Origin: an uncultured bacterium
Lineage (GTDB): Bacteria > Bacillota > Clostridia > Oscillospirales > Acutalibacteraceae
Length of the DNA: 5,872 nt
NCBI GenBank assembly: GCA_905215055.1
Contig: CAJMOH010000097.1
Coordinates: 1 to 5,872 of the forward strand
Reading direction: 5' to 3'
The translations under genes and the position numbers were made by a program. The notes below the pieces were generated by a model. It saw only the letters and a program-made list of their open reading frames with translations, did not search any database and had not been told where the DNA came from. How positions within the stretch are numbered: the first letter of the stretch is position 1; the number at the start of each line of letters is the position of its first letter. Shown here one piece after another: positions 1 to 5,817 of this stretch.

Positions 1-5
1 TCAAG

Positions 6-114
6 TATACTAGAGATAGAAAAAGAGAGCCTGCCGGTAAGACGGCTGGCCCAAGAAAATTTAGTACTTTTTGAAAAAGTAGTCGTTTTCCTTAGCCGGG
101 GCGACTACTTTTTC
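6..114 (+). ncRNA. Candidate antisense antitoxin RNA
   Basis: A TATACT hexamer at 6-11 could be the -10 of a rightward promoter; its -35 would lie outside the window. A transcript from about position 18 would fold a hairpin at 29-50 (GCCTGCCG with CGGCTGGC, one mismatch) and stop at the 73-114 terminator, overlapping the last codon and stop of the toxin mRNA. Convergent 3'-overlapping antisense RNAs control type I toxins such as txpA of Bacillus. No direct evidence of transcription can be seen here. Confidence 0.4.
73..114. terminator. Bidirectional terminator at the toxin 3' end
   Basis: A perfect 13-bp stem, GAAAAAGTAGTCG (73-85) with CGACTACTTTTTC (102-114), around a 16-base loop. Each strand ends its stem in a run of U, so it can stop transcripts from both sides. 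It contains the toxin stop codon (105-107). A rightward antisense RNA ending here would overlap the toxin mRNA 3' end. Confidence 0.8.
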
Positions 115-197
115 GTGTCTTGAACGTATGCAATTACCAACGTGACAATGATTGCAAGAATCATCAACACAATGGAGAGCATCTCAAAATCACTCAT
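105..197 (-). CDS. Putative holin-like toxin, 30 aa
   Basis: A small ORF of 30 codons: a short acidic start (MSDFEM), a single hydrophobic helix (about residues 7-24, LSIVLMILAIIVTLVIAY), then a polar basic tail ending DTKK. This is the shape of the small Firmicutes peptides called putative holin-like toxins, and of type I toxins in general, which insert in the membrane. The start is supported by the strong site GGAAAGGAGGG, four to five bases before ATG at 197, and by a promoter and structured leader upstream that are conserved in a second copy at the other end of the window. The stop codon lies inside the terminator stem. A convergent antisense transcript could regulate it, as RatA does for txpA. 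Gene reality is well supported by its signals; toxicity is an inference from family resemblance. Confidence 0.78.
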   Translation of the reverse strand: MSDFEMLSIVLMILAIIVTLVIAYVQDTKK

Positions 198-201
198 AAG
201 C

Positions 202-318
202 TGCCCTCCTTTCCACAGATTCCGTCTTGCGGTTCTATGTACACAGAGGGTTCAGGCCCTCTGATTGAAGGCCAGCCGCCTACCGTTTTCTGGCAGACTC
301 CCGCATGGTATTCCATGC
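202..318 (-). promoter_or_regulatory. Structured 5' leader of the toxin mRNA
   Basis: About 120 untranslated bases precede the toxin. They start with a 6-bp hairpin (303-318) and hold a 7-bp hairpin, CAGAGGG with CCCTCTG (244-263), before the ribosome binding site (203-213). The CCCTC of the second hairpin could alternatively pair with GAGGG of the ribosome binding site. Long folded leaders that delay translation are usual in type I toxin mRNAs; the alternative pairing is my inference. Confidence 0.55.
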
Positions 319-324
319 AACACC

Positions 325-353
325 ATCATAACAGAAAATGCGGCGCTTTGCAA
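325..353 (-). promoter_or_regulatory. Promoter of the holin-like toxin
   Basis: On the minus strand TTGCAA (348-353) and TATGAT (325-330) are separated by exactly 17 bases. The predicted start near 318 is the first base of a perfect hairpin, GCATGGAATACCATGC (303-318). The same promoter and hairpin are kept in the inverted copy at 5669-5719 although bases further upstream differ, which supports function. Confidence 0.75.
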
Positions 354-483
354 CTGAAACGCGCAGGTTTCTGCCTCAGCGGCCGCTCCCGGGGCTATCG
401 CCTGCGGCGCGTGCGCCCCGCTCGCTGGCTTTCTTCCCCCGGCTTACGCCGGTGCAGGCCGTAAGGCTCCGCCTTACCAACCG

Positions 484-505
484 CAAGTTTTTTGAAAAAA
501 ACTTG
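484..505 (-). terminator. Terminator after mtaB
   Basis: An A/T-rich hairpin, CAAGTTTTTT facing AAAAAACTTG, starts 10 bases after the mtaB stop; the apparent 2-base loop would open to a longer one in RNA. It lies where the operon should end and before the toxin promoter. The stem is weak in GC, so termination may be partial and could feed transcripts into the toxin leader. An equivalent hairpin occurs at 5533-5556. Confidence 0.55.
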
Positions 506-515
506 ACTAAAAACT

Positions 516-1802
516 TTACTCGCCTTCGGCGACCATGCTTTCCCCTTGCACCTCCACCAGCCGCACCTGCCGCACCTGCCCCGCCAGGTCCTCCTCGCTT
601 TCCAGCAGCACATGGGTATAGTTTCGCGTATACCCCTCCCACACGCCTGGCGCCTTTTGCTGCTCGAACAGCACATCCTCCTCACGGCCCAGCTGCCCCC
701 GCAAAAAGGCCTGCTGCCCTTCCTTCGCCGCCTGAATCATCAGCGCGCTGCGGCGCTCCTTCTCCCGGCGGGACACCTGCCCCTCCATCCCCCAGGCACG
801 GGTCCCCGGTCGCTGGGAATAGGCGAACACATGGGCCTTTGCCAGTCCGATTTTTCGGACAAACGCAAGGCTCTCCCCAAACTCCTCCTCCGTCTCTCCG
901 GCAAAGCCCACCATCACGTCGGTGGTGATGGCACAGTCCGGAAAAGCGGACCGCAAATTCTCCACAATCTCCTCGTACTCCTCCGGGGTGTAGTGGCGGT
1001 TCATCCGGCGCAGGGTGGCCCCGCACCCAGATTGCAGGCTGAGGTGAAACTGGGGGCACAGCTTCTCCTGCCGGGCCATGCGGCCGATCACCTCTGGGGT
1101 GAGCTGCTCCGGCTCCAGAGAGCCAAGGCGCACCCGCTCCACCCCCGGGGCCTGGCAGACGGCCTCCACCGCGTCGCACAGGTGCAGGCCCAGGTCCTTG
1201 CCGTAGGCGGGCAGGTTGATGCCCGTGAGCACCACCTCCTTATACCCGGCCCGGCCCAGGCGCGCGGCCTCCTCCGCCACGTCCGCCAGGGGCTTGGACC
1301 TGGCCCGCCCCCGGGCGTAGGGGATGATGCAGTAGGCGCAGAACCGGTCGCAACCGTCCTGAATTTTCAAAAAGGCCCGGGTGCGGCCGTGAAACTCCTC
1401 CACCCGCAAAGCCTCGAAAGGCTCTCCAGAGACGTGTGGAACCACGTCCACACAGCGCTTGCGGGAGGCCAGGAACTCCTGGACATGAGGGACCAAACTT
1501 TTCCGGTTGGTATTGCCCAGCACGATGTCCGCGCCGGTGAGGGCGGCGGCGTCGGGGAAGGCCTGGGGCATGCAGCCGGTGAGGACGGTGACGGCCTGGG
1601 GGTTTTCCCGGCGGGCGCGGCGAAGGGCCTGGCGGACCTTGTGGTCACTCTGGGCGGTGACGGTGCAGGAGTTGACCACCACCAGCCCGGCTGGCTCCCC
1701 GGGGAGGGCGGGGGCGAACCCGGCGGCGAGAAGGGCCTGGGTCATGGCCTGGGACTCATATTGATTGACCTTGCAGCCAAGGGTGATGATTTTGAAAGTC
1801 AT
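516..1802 (-). CDS. mtaB: tRNA t6A37 C2-methylthiotransferase MtaB
   Basis: A 428-residue radical-SAM methylthiotransferase. The N-terminal domain carries C10, C46 and C77, the expected ligands of the auxiliary [4Fe-4S] cluster. The radical-SAM motif is C151-x3-C155-x2-C158 (CDRFCAYC), and a TRAM-like RNA-binding domain closes the protein (about 370-425). The opening TLGCKVNQYES and the length are typical of MtaB (YqeV) rather than of MiaB or RimO. MtaB converts t6A to ms2t6A at position 37 of tRNAs reading ANN codons, in the cytoplasm, using S-adenosylmethionine. The start is fixed by AGGAG ten bases upstream (1813-1817) and by the four-base ATGA overlap with the MutS-like stop, which suggests translational coupling; the upstream open frame lies inside the neighbour. 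The last five codons (SMVAEGE region, 516-532) coincide with a hairpin that is shared with the flanking repeat, so the very C-terminus may derive from that element. Confidence 0.95.
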   Translation of the reverse strand: MTFKIITLGCKVNQYESQAMTQALLAAGFAPALPGEPAGLVVVNSCTVTAQSDHKVRQALRRARRENPQAVTVLTGCMPQAFPDAAALTGADIVLGNTNRKSLVPHVQEFLASRKRCVDVVPHVSGEPFEALRVEEFHGRTRAFLKIQDGCDRFCAYCIIPYARGRARSKPLADVAEEAARLGRAGYKEVVLTGINLPAYGKDLGLHLCDAVEAVCQAPGVERVRLGSLEPEQLTPEVIGRMARQEKLCPQFHLSLQSGCGATLRRMNRHYTPEEYEEIVENLRSAFPDCAITTDVMVGFAGETEEEFGESLAFVRKIGLAKAHVFAYSQRPGTRAWGMEGQVSRREKERRSALMIQAAKEGQQAFLRGQLGREEDVLFEQQKAPGVWEGYTRNYTHVLLESEEDLAGQVRQVRLVEVQGESMVAEGE

Positions 1803-3424
1803 AAGGTGTGTTCTCCTTTTCCCGCCAGTTCTTCTGCCCGACGGACTGTGGTCTGAGAAAATCCCAGTACATCCAGCAGCCGGATGGCGTTTTGCGTATG
1901 AGAGGGACCGGGACGCAGCTTGTAATCGAATACAATTCCCTCGCCGGTAAATTCCTCCTGAAAGTGGTAACAGTGAAAAATCCCGGACAAGCGTTGGGTC
2001 AGCTCCAGGTCGTGGGTGGCCGCCACACAAAAACAATCCCGCCGGTGAAGCTCTTCCAGCACCGCTTGCGAAGCAGCCAAACGTTCCACTGTATTGGTTC
2101 CCTTCAGGATTTCGTCAATAAACAACAGGCAGGAGCCTGTTCTGGCGGCGTCTGTCAAACGCTTGAGAGAGCGGACCTCCGCCATAAAATAACTTTCTCC
2201 CGTGGTTATGTCGTCCCGCACCGCCATAGAAGTGACCACCTGTCCCGGTCGGAAGCAATCCTCCTCCGCCGCGCAAGTAGCCAGGCTTTGTCCCAAAATA
2301 GCGTTTACCGCCAGGGCTTTGAGAAAGGTGGATTTTCCCGACGCGTTCGAACCGGTGAGCAGTACATCCTTTTCCAGCCTGCCGCTGTTTGGCACAGGAT
2401 TGGCAAGGAGCGGATGAAACAGTCCTGCAAACTCACAGGCGGAATCCTCCCGGTAAGTGGGACGGCACCACGCGGGCAGGCTGACGCGAAGGGACAGGGT
2501 AGCAATGGCGGCATCCATCAAACCCACGGTCTCGAAAAGGACTCGCAGCTCCTGGGGATGGGCCTTAATCAGCCGTAACGCTTTACGGTACAGGCGCAGA
2601 TCCCGAAGGGTGAGAATGTGGAAATACTCTCCCATCAGTTCCAAATCGGAAGAGCCTCTCGGTCCCAAAACTGCCAGTCTGCCCCTAAGTCCCCGGAAGC
2701 ATTCCATCCCCTGGGTCAGCCTTTTGCGCAGAGGAGAAAACGTGCAGGCCTTCGCCAAGGCTTGAGCGGTCCACAGCAGGGCAGAAAAGGAACGCATTTC
2801 TTCCAAATCTCCCTGCACCCTGCTTTTCCCCAGATAGTAAAGCGCCAAATTCCACCCCAAAGAAAGGAGGATCACACAGCCGCCCACCCACAGATTCCAG
2901 AGCAGCAGCAAAGCTCCTCCCAAGGGCAGAAGGGCAAACAAGGGATAAAGCCCTCCCAAAAACAAGGGGACTTCTACCGGACAAAACAGAAAGTCCGGCA
3001 GCCCATAGTGGCTGCGCCGCTTTCCCAGCCGAGCCAACAGCAGCCCCAAGGCTTCCCGCTCCTTCTGGTTTTTTTCCAGGTGATCCAAAAACTCTTCCCA
3101 GCAGGGAAGCAGCTTCAGCCGGTGAAGCTGCCAATAGAGAACCTGCTCTCCCACAGCGCTCTGACAACCGTTCACCCGCCGAAACACCTGGTCCATGTCC
3201 AAATCCTCCCAAGTGAGGGAGTCCACTGGCAGTTCTCCGTCCAAATCAGCGAAAGCGGGGATTTTCTCCAGGAGATATTCCTCAGCCGGGCGCTTGCCAA
3301 ATTGCTCCAGCACTCGTTGGCGCAGCCGCTTTTTATGTGTGATCTCTCCTGCCGCCAGACCTGCCAGTCCTGCCGCTCCCAAGAGAACGAGAAATATCCA
3401 CAGCATCCAGATTTCCCCCATCAT
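1799..3424 (-). CDS. Membrane-anchored MutS-like ATPase
   Basis: A 541-residue protein whose C-terminal half is the MutS-family ABC ATPase: Walker A GSNASGKST (358-366), a conserved stretch DDITTGESYFMAEV (404-417), Walker B LLFIDE (433-438) with the following LKGTNTVER, and a His-Asp switch ATHD (469-472). The N-terminus has a hydrophobic helix (about 5-26), and residues 153-199 hold two more likely membrane helices. The N-terminal mismatch-recognition and connector domains of true MutS are absent, so this is a MutS-related protein and not the mismatch-repair sensor. Such proteins are widespread in Firmicutes without a settled function. It begins 21 bases after the ABC-F stop with GGGGGAGA just before a double ATG; the second ATG (3421) has better spacing and may be the real start. 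Its stop overlaps the mtaB start. By eye it is less GC-rich than its two neighbours. Family assignment is firm; substrate and role are unknown. Confidence 0.9.
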   Translation of the reverse strand: MMGEIWMLWIFLVLLGAAGLAGLAAGEITHKKRLRQRVLEQFGKRPAEEYLLEKIPAFADLDGELPVDSLTWEDLDMDQVFRRVNGCQSAVGEQVLYWQLHRLKLLPCWEEFLDHLEKNQKEREALGLLLARLGKRRSHYGLPDFLFCPVEVPLFLGGLYPLFALLPLGGALLLLWNLWVGGCVILLSLGWNLALYYLGKSRVQGDLEEMRSFSALLWTAQALAKACTFSPLRKRLTQGMECFRGLRGRLAVLGPRGSSDLELMGEYFHILTLRDLRLYRKALRLIKAHPQELRVLFETVGLMDAAIATLSLRVSLPAWCRPTYREDSACEFAGLFHPLLANPVPNSGRLEKDVLLTGSNASGKSTFLKALAVNAILGQSLATCAAEEDCFRPGQVVTSMAVRDDITTGESYFMAEVRSLKRLTDAARTGSCLLFIDEILKGTNTVERLAASQAVLEELHRRDCFCVAATHDLELTQRLSGIFHCYHFQEEFTGEGIVFDYKLRPGPSHTQNAIRLLDVLGFSQTTVRRAEELAGKGEHTL

Positions 3425-3445
3425 TCTCCCCCTTCAGGCATCCTG

Positions 3446-5440
3446 CTACTCTCCCTCCAATTCCCCGCTCAGGGTTGCCCACTCCTCCAACAGCCGCTCC
3501 CCTTCCTGCCGGGCCTGGTTCAACTCCTCGCTCAGCTCCGTCACCCGCTGATAGTCCGTCGCGGCCGCCTGCAGCTGCTCCTCCAGCGCCCGCTGACGCT
3601 CCTCGTTCTCCTCAATCGCACCCTCCAGCCGCCGCAAGGCCCCACGCTTCTTCCGCAGCTCGCTCTCCCGGGCTTTCCGCTCCTTATAGCTCAGTGCCCC
3701 CGCTGTCTCTTCGCGGCGGAGTGCCTCCGCTGTCTCTTCGCGGTCCGTGACCGGACTGGACGATTCGCGCCCTGGAGCGGCGGCTAAGGGCCGCGCTTGA
3801 TCGAGAGGCAAACGCACGTCCGCGGCCTGTTCCTTTTCTTTTTCTTCCAGATAGGCGTCGTAGTTCCCCAGATAGGTCCGGGTGCCCTGGGGGGTGAGGA
3901 GCACCACCTTGTCCGCCAGCTTGTTGATCAGATACCGGTCGTGGCTGACCACCAGCAGCGTCCCGTCATAGCCGGAGAGGGCCTCCTCCAGCGCCTCCCG
4001 GGAGGTGATGTCCAGGTGGTTGGTGGGCTCGTCCAGCAGCAGCAGGTTTGCCTTAGAGAGCATCAGCTTTAGCAGCAGCACCCTGGCCCGCTCCCCGCCG
4101 GAGAGGGTGCCCACCCCCTTAAACACGTCCTCCCCGGTGAACAGGAACACCGCCAGGGCGTTGCGCACCTGGGTCTGGGTCATCTGGGGATGCTCGTCCC
4201 AAATCTCGTCCATCACCGTTTTCCCGTCGTGGAGGCTTTGCTGGCTCTGCTCGTAATAGCCCAGCTCCACCCCGGTTCCCAGCCGGACCAGCCCTTCGCT
4301 GGGCGCCAGCTGCCCCAGCAGCAGCCGCAGCAGGGTGGTTTTCCCGCAGCCGTTGGGGCCGATGAGAAACACCCGCTCGCCCCGCTTGATGTCCAGGCTG
4401 GCGTGCTGGAACAGCGGCTCTCCCCCAAAGGAGAGGGCCAGCTCCTGGGCCAGCAGCACGTCGTCCCCGCTGCGCCTGCTGGCGTGAAACTGAAACCGGA
4501 TGGCCGCCGGGTCCTCCTGGGGCTTTTCCAGGGTGGCGGAGAGCCGGTCGATCTGCTTCTGCTTCGATGCAATGGTGACGTAGTTGCGGGCCTGGTTCCA
4601 GCGCCGCTGCTGCTCGATGATGCCCTCAATCCGGTGGATTTCCCGCTGGGTTTTCTCATACTCCCGCTCCATCGCCAGGCGGTGCTCGGCCCGCAGCTCC
4701 AGGGAGCGGCTGTAATTTCCCTTGTAATAGGTGATGGTTTTGTGGTCCATCTCCAGGGTAATTTCCGTCACCTTGTCCAAAAAGTACCGGTCATGGGACA
4801 CCACCAGATACGCCCCGTTGTAGGATTTGAGAAAGTCCTCCAGCCACTCCACGGCCTGGATGTCCAGGTGGTTCGTCGGCTCGTCCAGCAGCAGGAGGCT
4901 GGCCCCAGAAAGGAGCATTTTCGCCAGCTGGAGCTTGGCCTTCTGTCCCCCAGAGAGGACCCCCACGGGCAAAAACAGCTGCTCCTGGGTAAAGCCCAGG
5001 CCCAGCAGGGCGCTTCTGGCCCGGGAGCGGAAGGTCAGGCCCCCGGCGTCCTGAAAGCGCTCGGTCAGCTCGGCCTGGCGCAGAACCAGCCGGTCCAGGT
5101 CCTGGGGCTGCTGGGCCAGCAGGGCGGTGACGTCCTCCAGCTCCCGCTCCACGCGCAGGAGGGGCGCGAACACCGAGAGGACCTCGTCAAAGGCAGGCCT
5201 TTGCAGGTCCCGGCAGACGTGCTGCTCCATATAGCCCAGCACGGCGTCCCTGGAGAGGGTGACCGAGCCGGAATCGGGGGCATACTCTCCGGTGAGGACC
5301 TTAAAGAGAGAGGTTTTGCCAGAGCCGTTCACGCCCACCAGCCCAGCCCGCTGGCCCTTTTGAAGCTCGAAGGAAACGTGTTCCAAAATAGATTCCTCGC
5401 CAAAGCTGAGGGAGATGTTGTTGACAGTGAGAATCGCCAT
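3446..5440 (-). CDS. ABC-F family ATP-binding protein (YdiF/Uup-like)
   Basis: A soluble tandem ABC ATPase of 664 residues without membrane segments, the ABC-F plan. Domain 1 has Walker A GVNGSGKTS (36-44), signature LSGGQ (162-166), Walker B LLLLDEPTNHLD (182-193) and switch SHDR (215-218). A charged interdomain linker follows (about 240-320). Domain 2 has Walker A GPNGCGKTT (361-369), signature LSGGE (446-450), Walker B with DEPTNHLD (470-477) and SHDR (499-502). Residues 583-660 are a Glu/Arg/Leu-rich coiled coil like the Uup C-terminal domain. All catalytic residues are present. ABC-F proteins bind the ribosomal E site and act on stalled or initiating ribosomes; a housekeeping role fits better than antibiotic resistance, but the sequence alone cannot exclude the latter. 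The start at 5440 was chosen because GGAGG lies nine bases upstream and the next upstream ATG (5470) falls at the predicted transcription start. First gene of the operon. A 27-bp tandem duplication sits before the coiled coil. Confidence 0.95.
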   Translation of the reverse strand: MAILTVNNISLSFGEESILEHVSFELQKGQRAGLVGVNGSGKTSLFKVLTGEYAPDSGSVTLSRDAVLGYMEQHVCRDLQRPAFDEVLSVFAPLLRVERELEDVTALLAQQPQDLDRLVLRQAELTERFQDAGGLTFRSRARSALLGLGFTQEQLFLPVGVLSGGQKAKLQLAKMLLSGASLLLLDEPTNHLDIQAVEWLEDFLKSYNGAYLVVSHDRYFLDKVTEITLEMDHKTITYYKGNYSRSLELRAEHRLAMEREYEKTQREIHRIEGIIEQQRRWNQARNYVTIASKQKQIDRLSATLEKPQEDPAAIRFQFHASRRSGDDVLLAQELALSFGGEPLFQHASLDIKRGERVFLIGPNGCGKTTLLRLLLGQLAPSEGLVRLGTGVELGYYEQSQQSLHDGKTVMDEIWDEHPQMTQTQVRNALAVFLFTGEDVFKGVGTLSGGERARVLLLKLMLSKANLLLLDEPTNHLDITSREALEEALSGYDGTLLVVSHDRYLINKLADKVVLLTPQGTRTYLGNYDAYLEEKEKEQAADVRLPLDQARPLAAAPGRESSSPVTDREETAEALRREETAGALSYKERKARESELRKKRGALRRLEGAIEENEERQRALEEQLQAAATDYQRVTELSEELNQARQEGERLLEEWATLSGELEGE
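3693..3746 (-). repeat. 27-bp tandem duplication inside the ABC-F gene
   Basis: Two adjacent 27-base units (3693-3719 and 3720-3746) differ at only a few positions and share CGCTGTCTCTTCGCGG. They encode the consecutive nine-residue units REETAEALR and REETAGALS in the flexible segment before the C-terminal coiled coil. The frame is kept. Confidence 0.8.
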
Positions 5441-5457
5441 AGAGAGAAACCTCCACG

Positions 5458-5475
5458 TACATTTGCTCAAATGTA
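5458..5475. promoter_or_regulatory. 18-bp palindrome, candidate operator
   Basis: TACATTTGAGCAAATGTA is a perfect dyad with 8-base arms and a 2-base centre. It begins 2 bases after the -10 box and covers the predicted transcription start. A two-base loop makes a poor RNA hairpin, so a dimeric repressor site is the more likely reading. I do not recognise the cognate regulator, and none is encoded in the window. Confidence 0.55.
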
Positions 5476-5476
5476 T

Positions 5477-5505
5477 AGTATAGCAGAAAACAAAAAAAGG
5501 AGCAA
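5477..5505 (-). promoter_or_regulatory. Promoter of the ABC-F/MutS-like/mtaB operon
   Basis: On the minus strand TTGCTC (5500-5505) is 17 bases from TATACT (5477-5482), which has an extended TG one base upstream. The start is predicted near 5470, giving a leader of only about 30 bases before the ABC-F ATG. That leaves no room for the leader-peptide attenuator found before many resistance ABC-F genes. Confidence 0.75.
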
Positions 5506-5532
5506 CCGCGAAGCGGCGTAAAGTTTTTTGGT

Positions 5533-5556
5533 GAAGCTTTTTTTCAAAAAAGCTTC
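5533..5556. terminator. Terminator-like hairpin in the right arm
   Basis: Eleven-base arms, GAAGCTTTTTT and AAAAAAGCTTC, equivalent to the hairpin after mtaB in the left arm. Here no rightward gene precedes it within the window, because the ABC-F gene points away, so as a terminator it appears to be an orphan carried by the repeat element. It could still block antisense transcription into the operon promoter. Confidence 0.5.
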
Positions 5557-5668
5557 GGTCTTAAAGGCAACGCAAAGCGTTGCACCAGAGAAACCAGCGA
5601 ACGGGGCGCACGCGCCGCAGGCGATAGCCCCGGGAGCGGACGGCAAGGCAGAAACCAGCGCATTCTGG

Positions 5669-5697
5669 TTGCAAAGCGCCGCATTTTCTGTTATGAT
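5669..5697 (+). promoter_or_regulatory. Promoter of the second toxin copy
   Basis: TTGCAA (5669-5674) and TATGAT (5692-5697) with a 17-base spacer, identical to the left copy. The predicted start at 5704 again is the first base of GCATGGAATACCATGC (5704-5719). It points out of the window toward an unseen ORF and is divergent from the ABC-F operon. Confidence 0.7.
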
Positions 5698-5765
5698 GGA
5701 TTTGCATGGAATACCATGCGGGAGCCTGCCAGAAAACGGTAGGCGGCTGGTCTTCAATCAGAGGG

Positions 5766-5817
5766 CGCTGCTCCCCGGTGGGGAGCGTTCAGCGCCGACC
5801 GAGCCGGCAGGCGAGAC
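5766..5817 (+). repeat. 52-bp palindromic insertion in the right leader
   Basis: Relative to the left copy these bases are extra and lie exactly in the loop of the CAGAGGG/CCCTCTG hairpin (5759-5765 with 5824-5830). The insert and its edge form nested stems: GCTCCCC GGT GGGGAGC (5770-5786), enclosed by GGCGCTG (5764-5770) and CAGCGCC (5790-5796). It would lengthen the leader hairpin without breaking it. Equally, the left copy may have lost it. Confidence 0.7.

Larger units (their letters stand above)
202..532 (-). repeat. Left arm of the inverted toxin-leader element
   Basis: This stretch is repeated in inverse orientation at 5506-5872. The outer 55 bases (202-256) are identical to 5818-5872 reversed. 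Bases 257-434 match at roughly nine in ten positions, and 383-420 are identical. From about 435 to 532 primary similarity is patchy, but three hairpins keep their place. Apart from the last mtaB codons it is non-coding. It includes a small palindrome at 439-452 that the right copy lacks. Percent identity was judged by eye. Confidence 0.85.

Noticed and set aside
29..50. Hairpin near the left end as a CRISPR or attachment site
   Set aside because: It is a single short imperfect hairpin, with no spaced direct repeats and no integrase nearby.
202..532. Inverted repeats as terminal repeats of a composite transposon
   Set aside because: No transposase, recombinase or target-site duplication is visible, and the enclosed genes are housekeeping. 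A dispersed small toxin element explains the arms better.
546..1856. A 436-codon open frame on the plus strand opposite mtaB
   Set aside because: Same reason: it is low-complexity (His, Pro, Gly, Leu) and opposite a clear radical-SAM enzyme.
1803..2036. N-terminal extension of MtaB
   Set aside because: It lies within the MutS-like gene and has no MtaB similarity; the family start is MTFKIITLGCK at 1802.
5441..5470. Ten-residue N-terminal extension of ABC-F from the ATG at 5470
   Set aside because: That ATG lies at the predicted transcription start inside the palindrome and lacks a ribosome binding site; the ATG at 5440 has GGAGG at good spacing and starts with the family-typical MAILTVNNIS.
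4190..5521. A 443-codon open frame on the plus strand opposite the ABC-F gene
   Set aside because: It is a reverse-strand shadow of a GC-rich gene: the product has no recognisable domain and is rich in Leu, Gln, Val and Gly, while the minus-strand protein has all ABC-F motifs.
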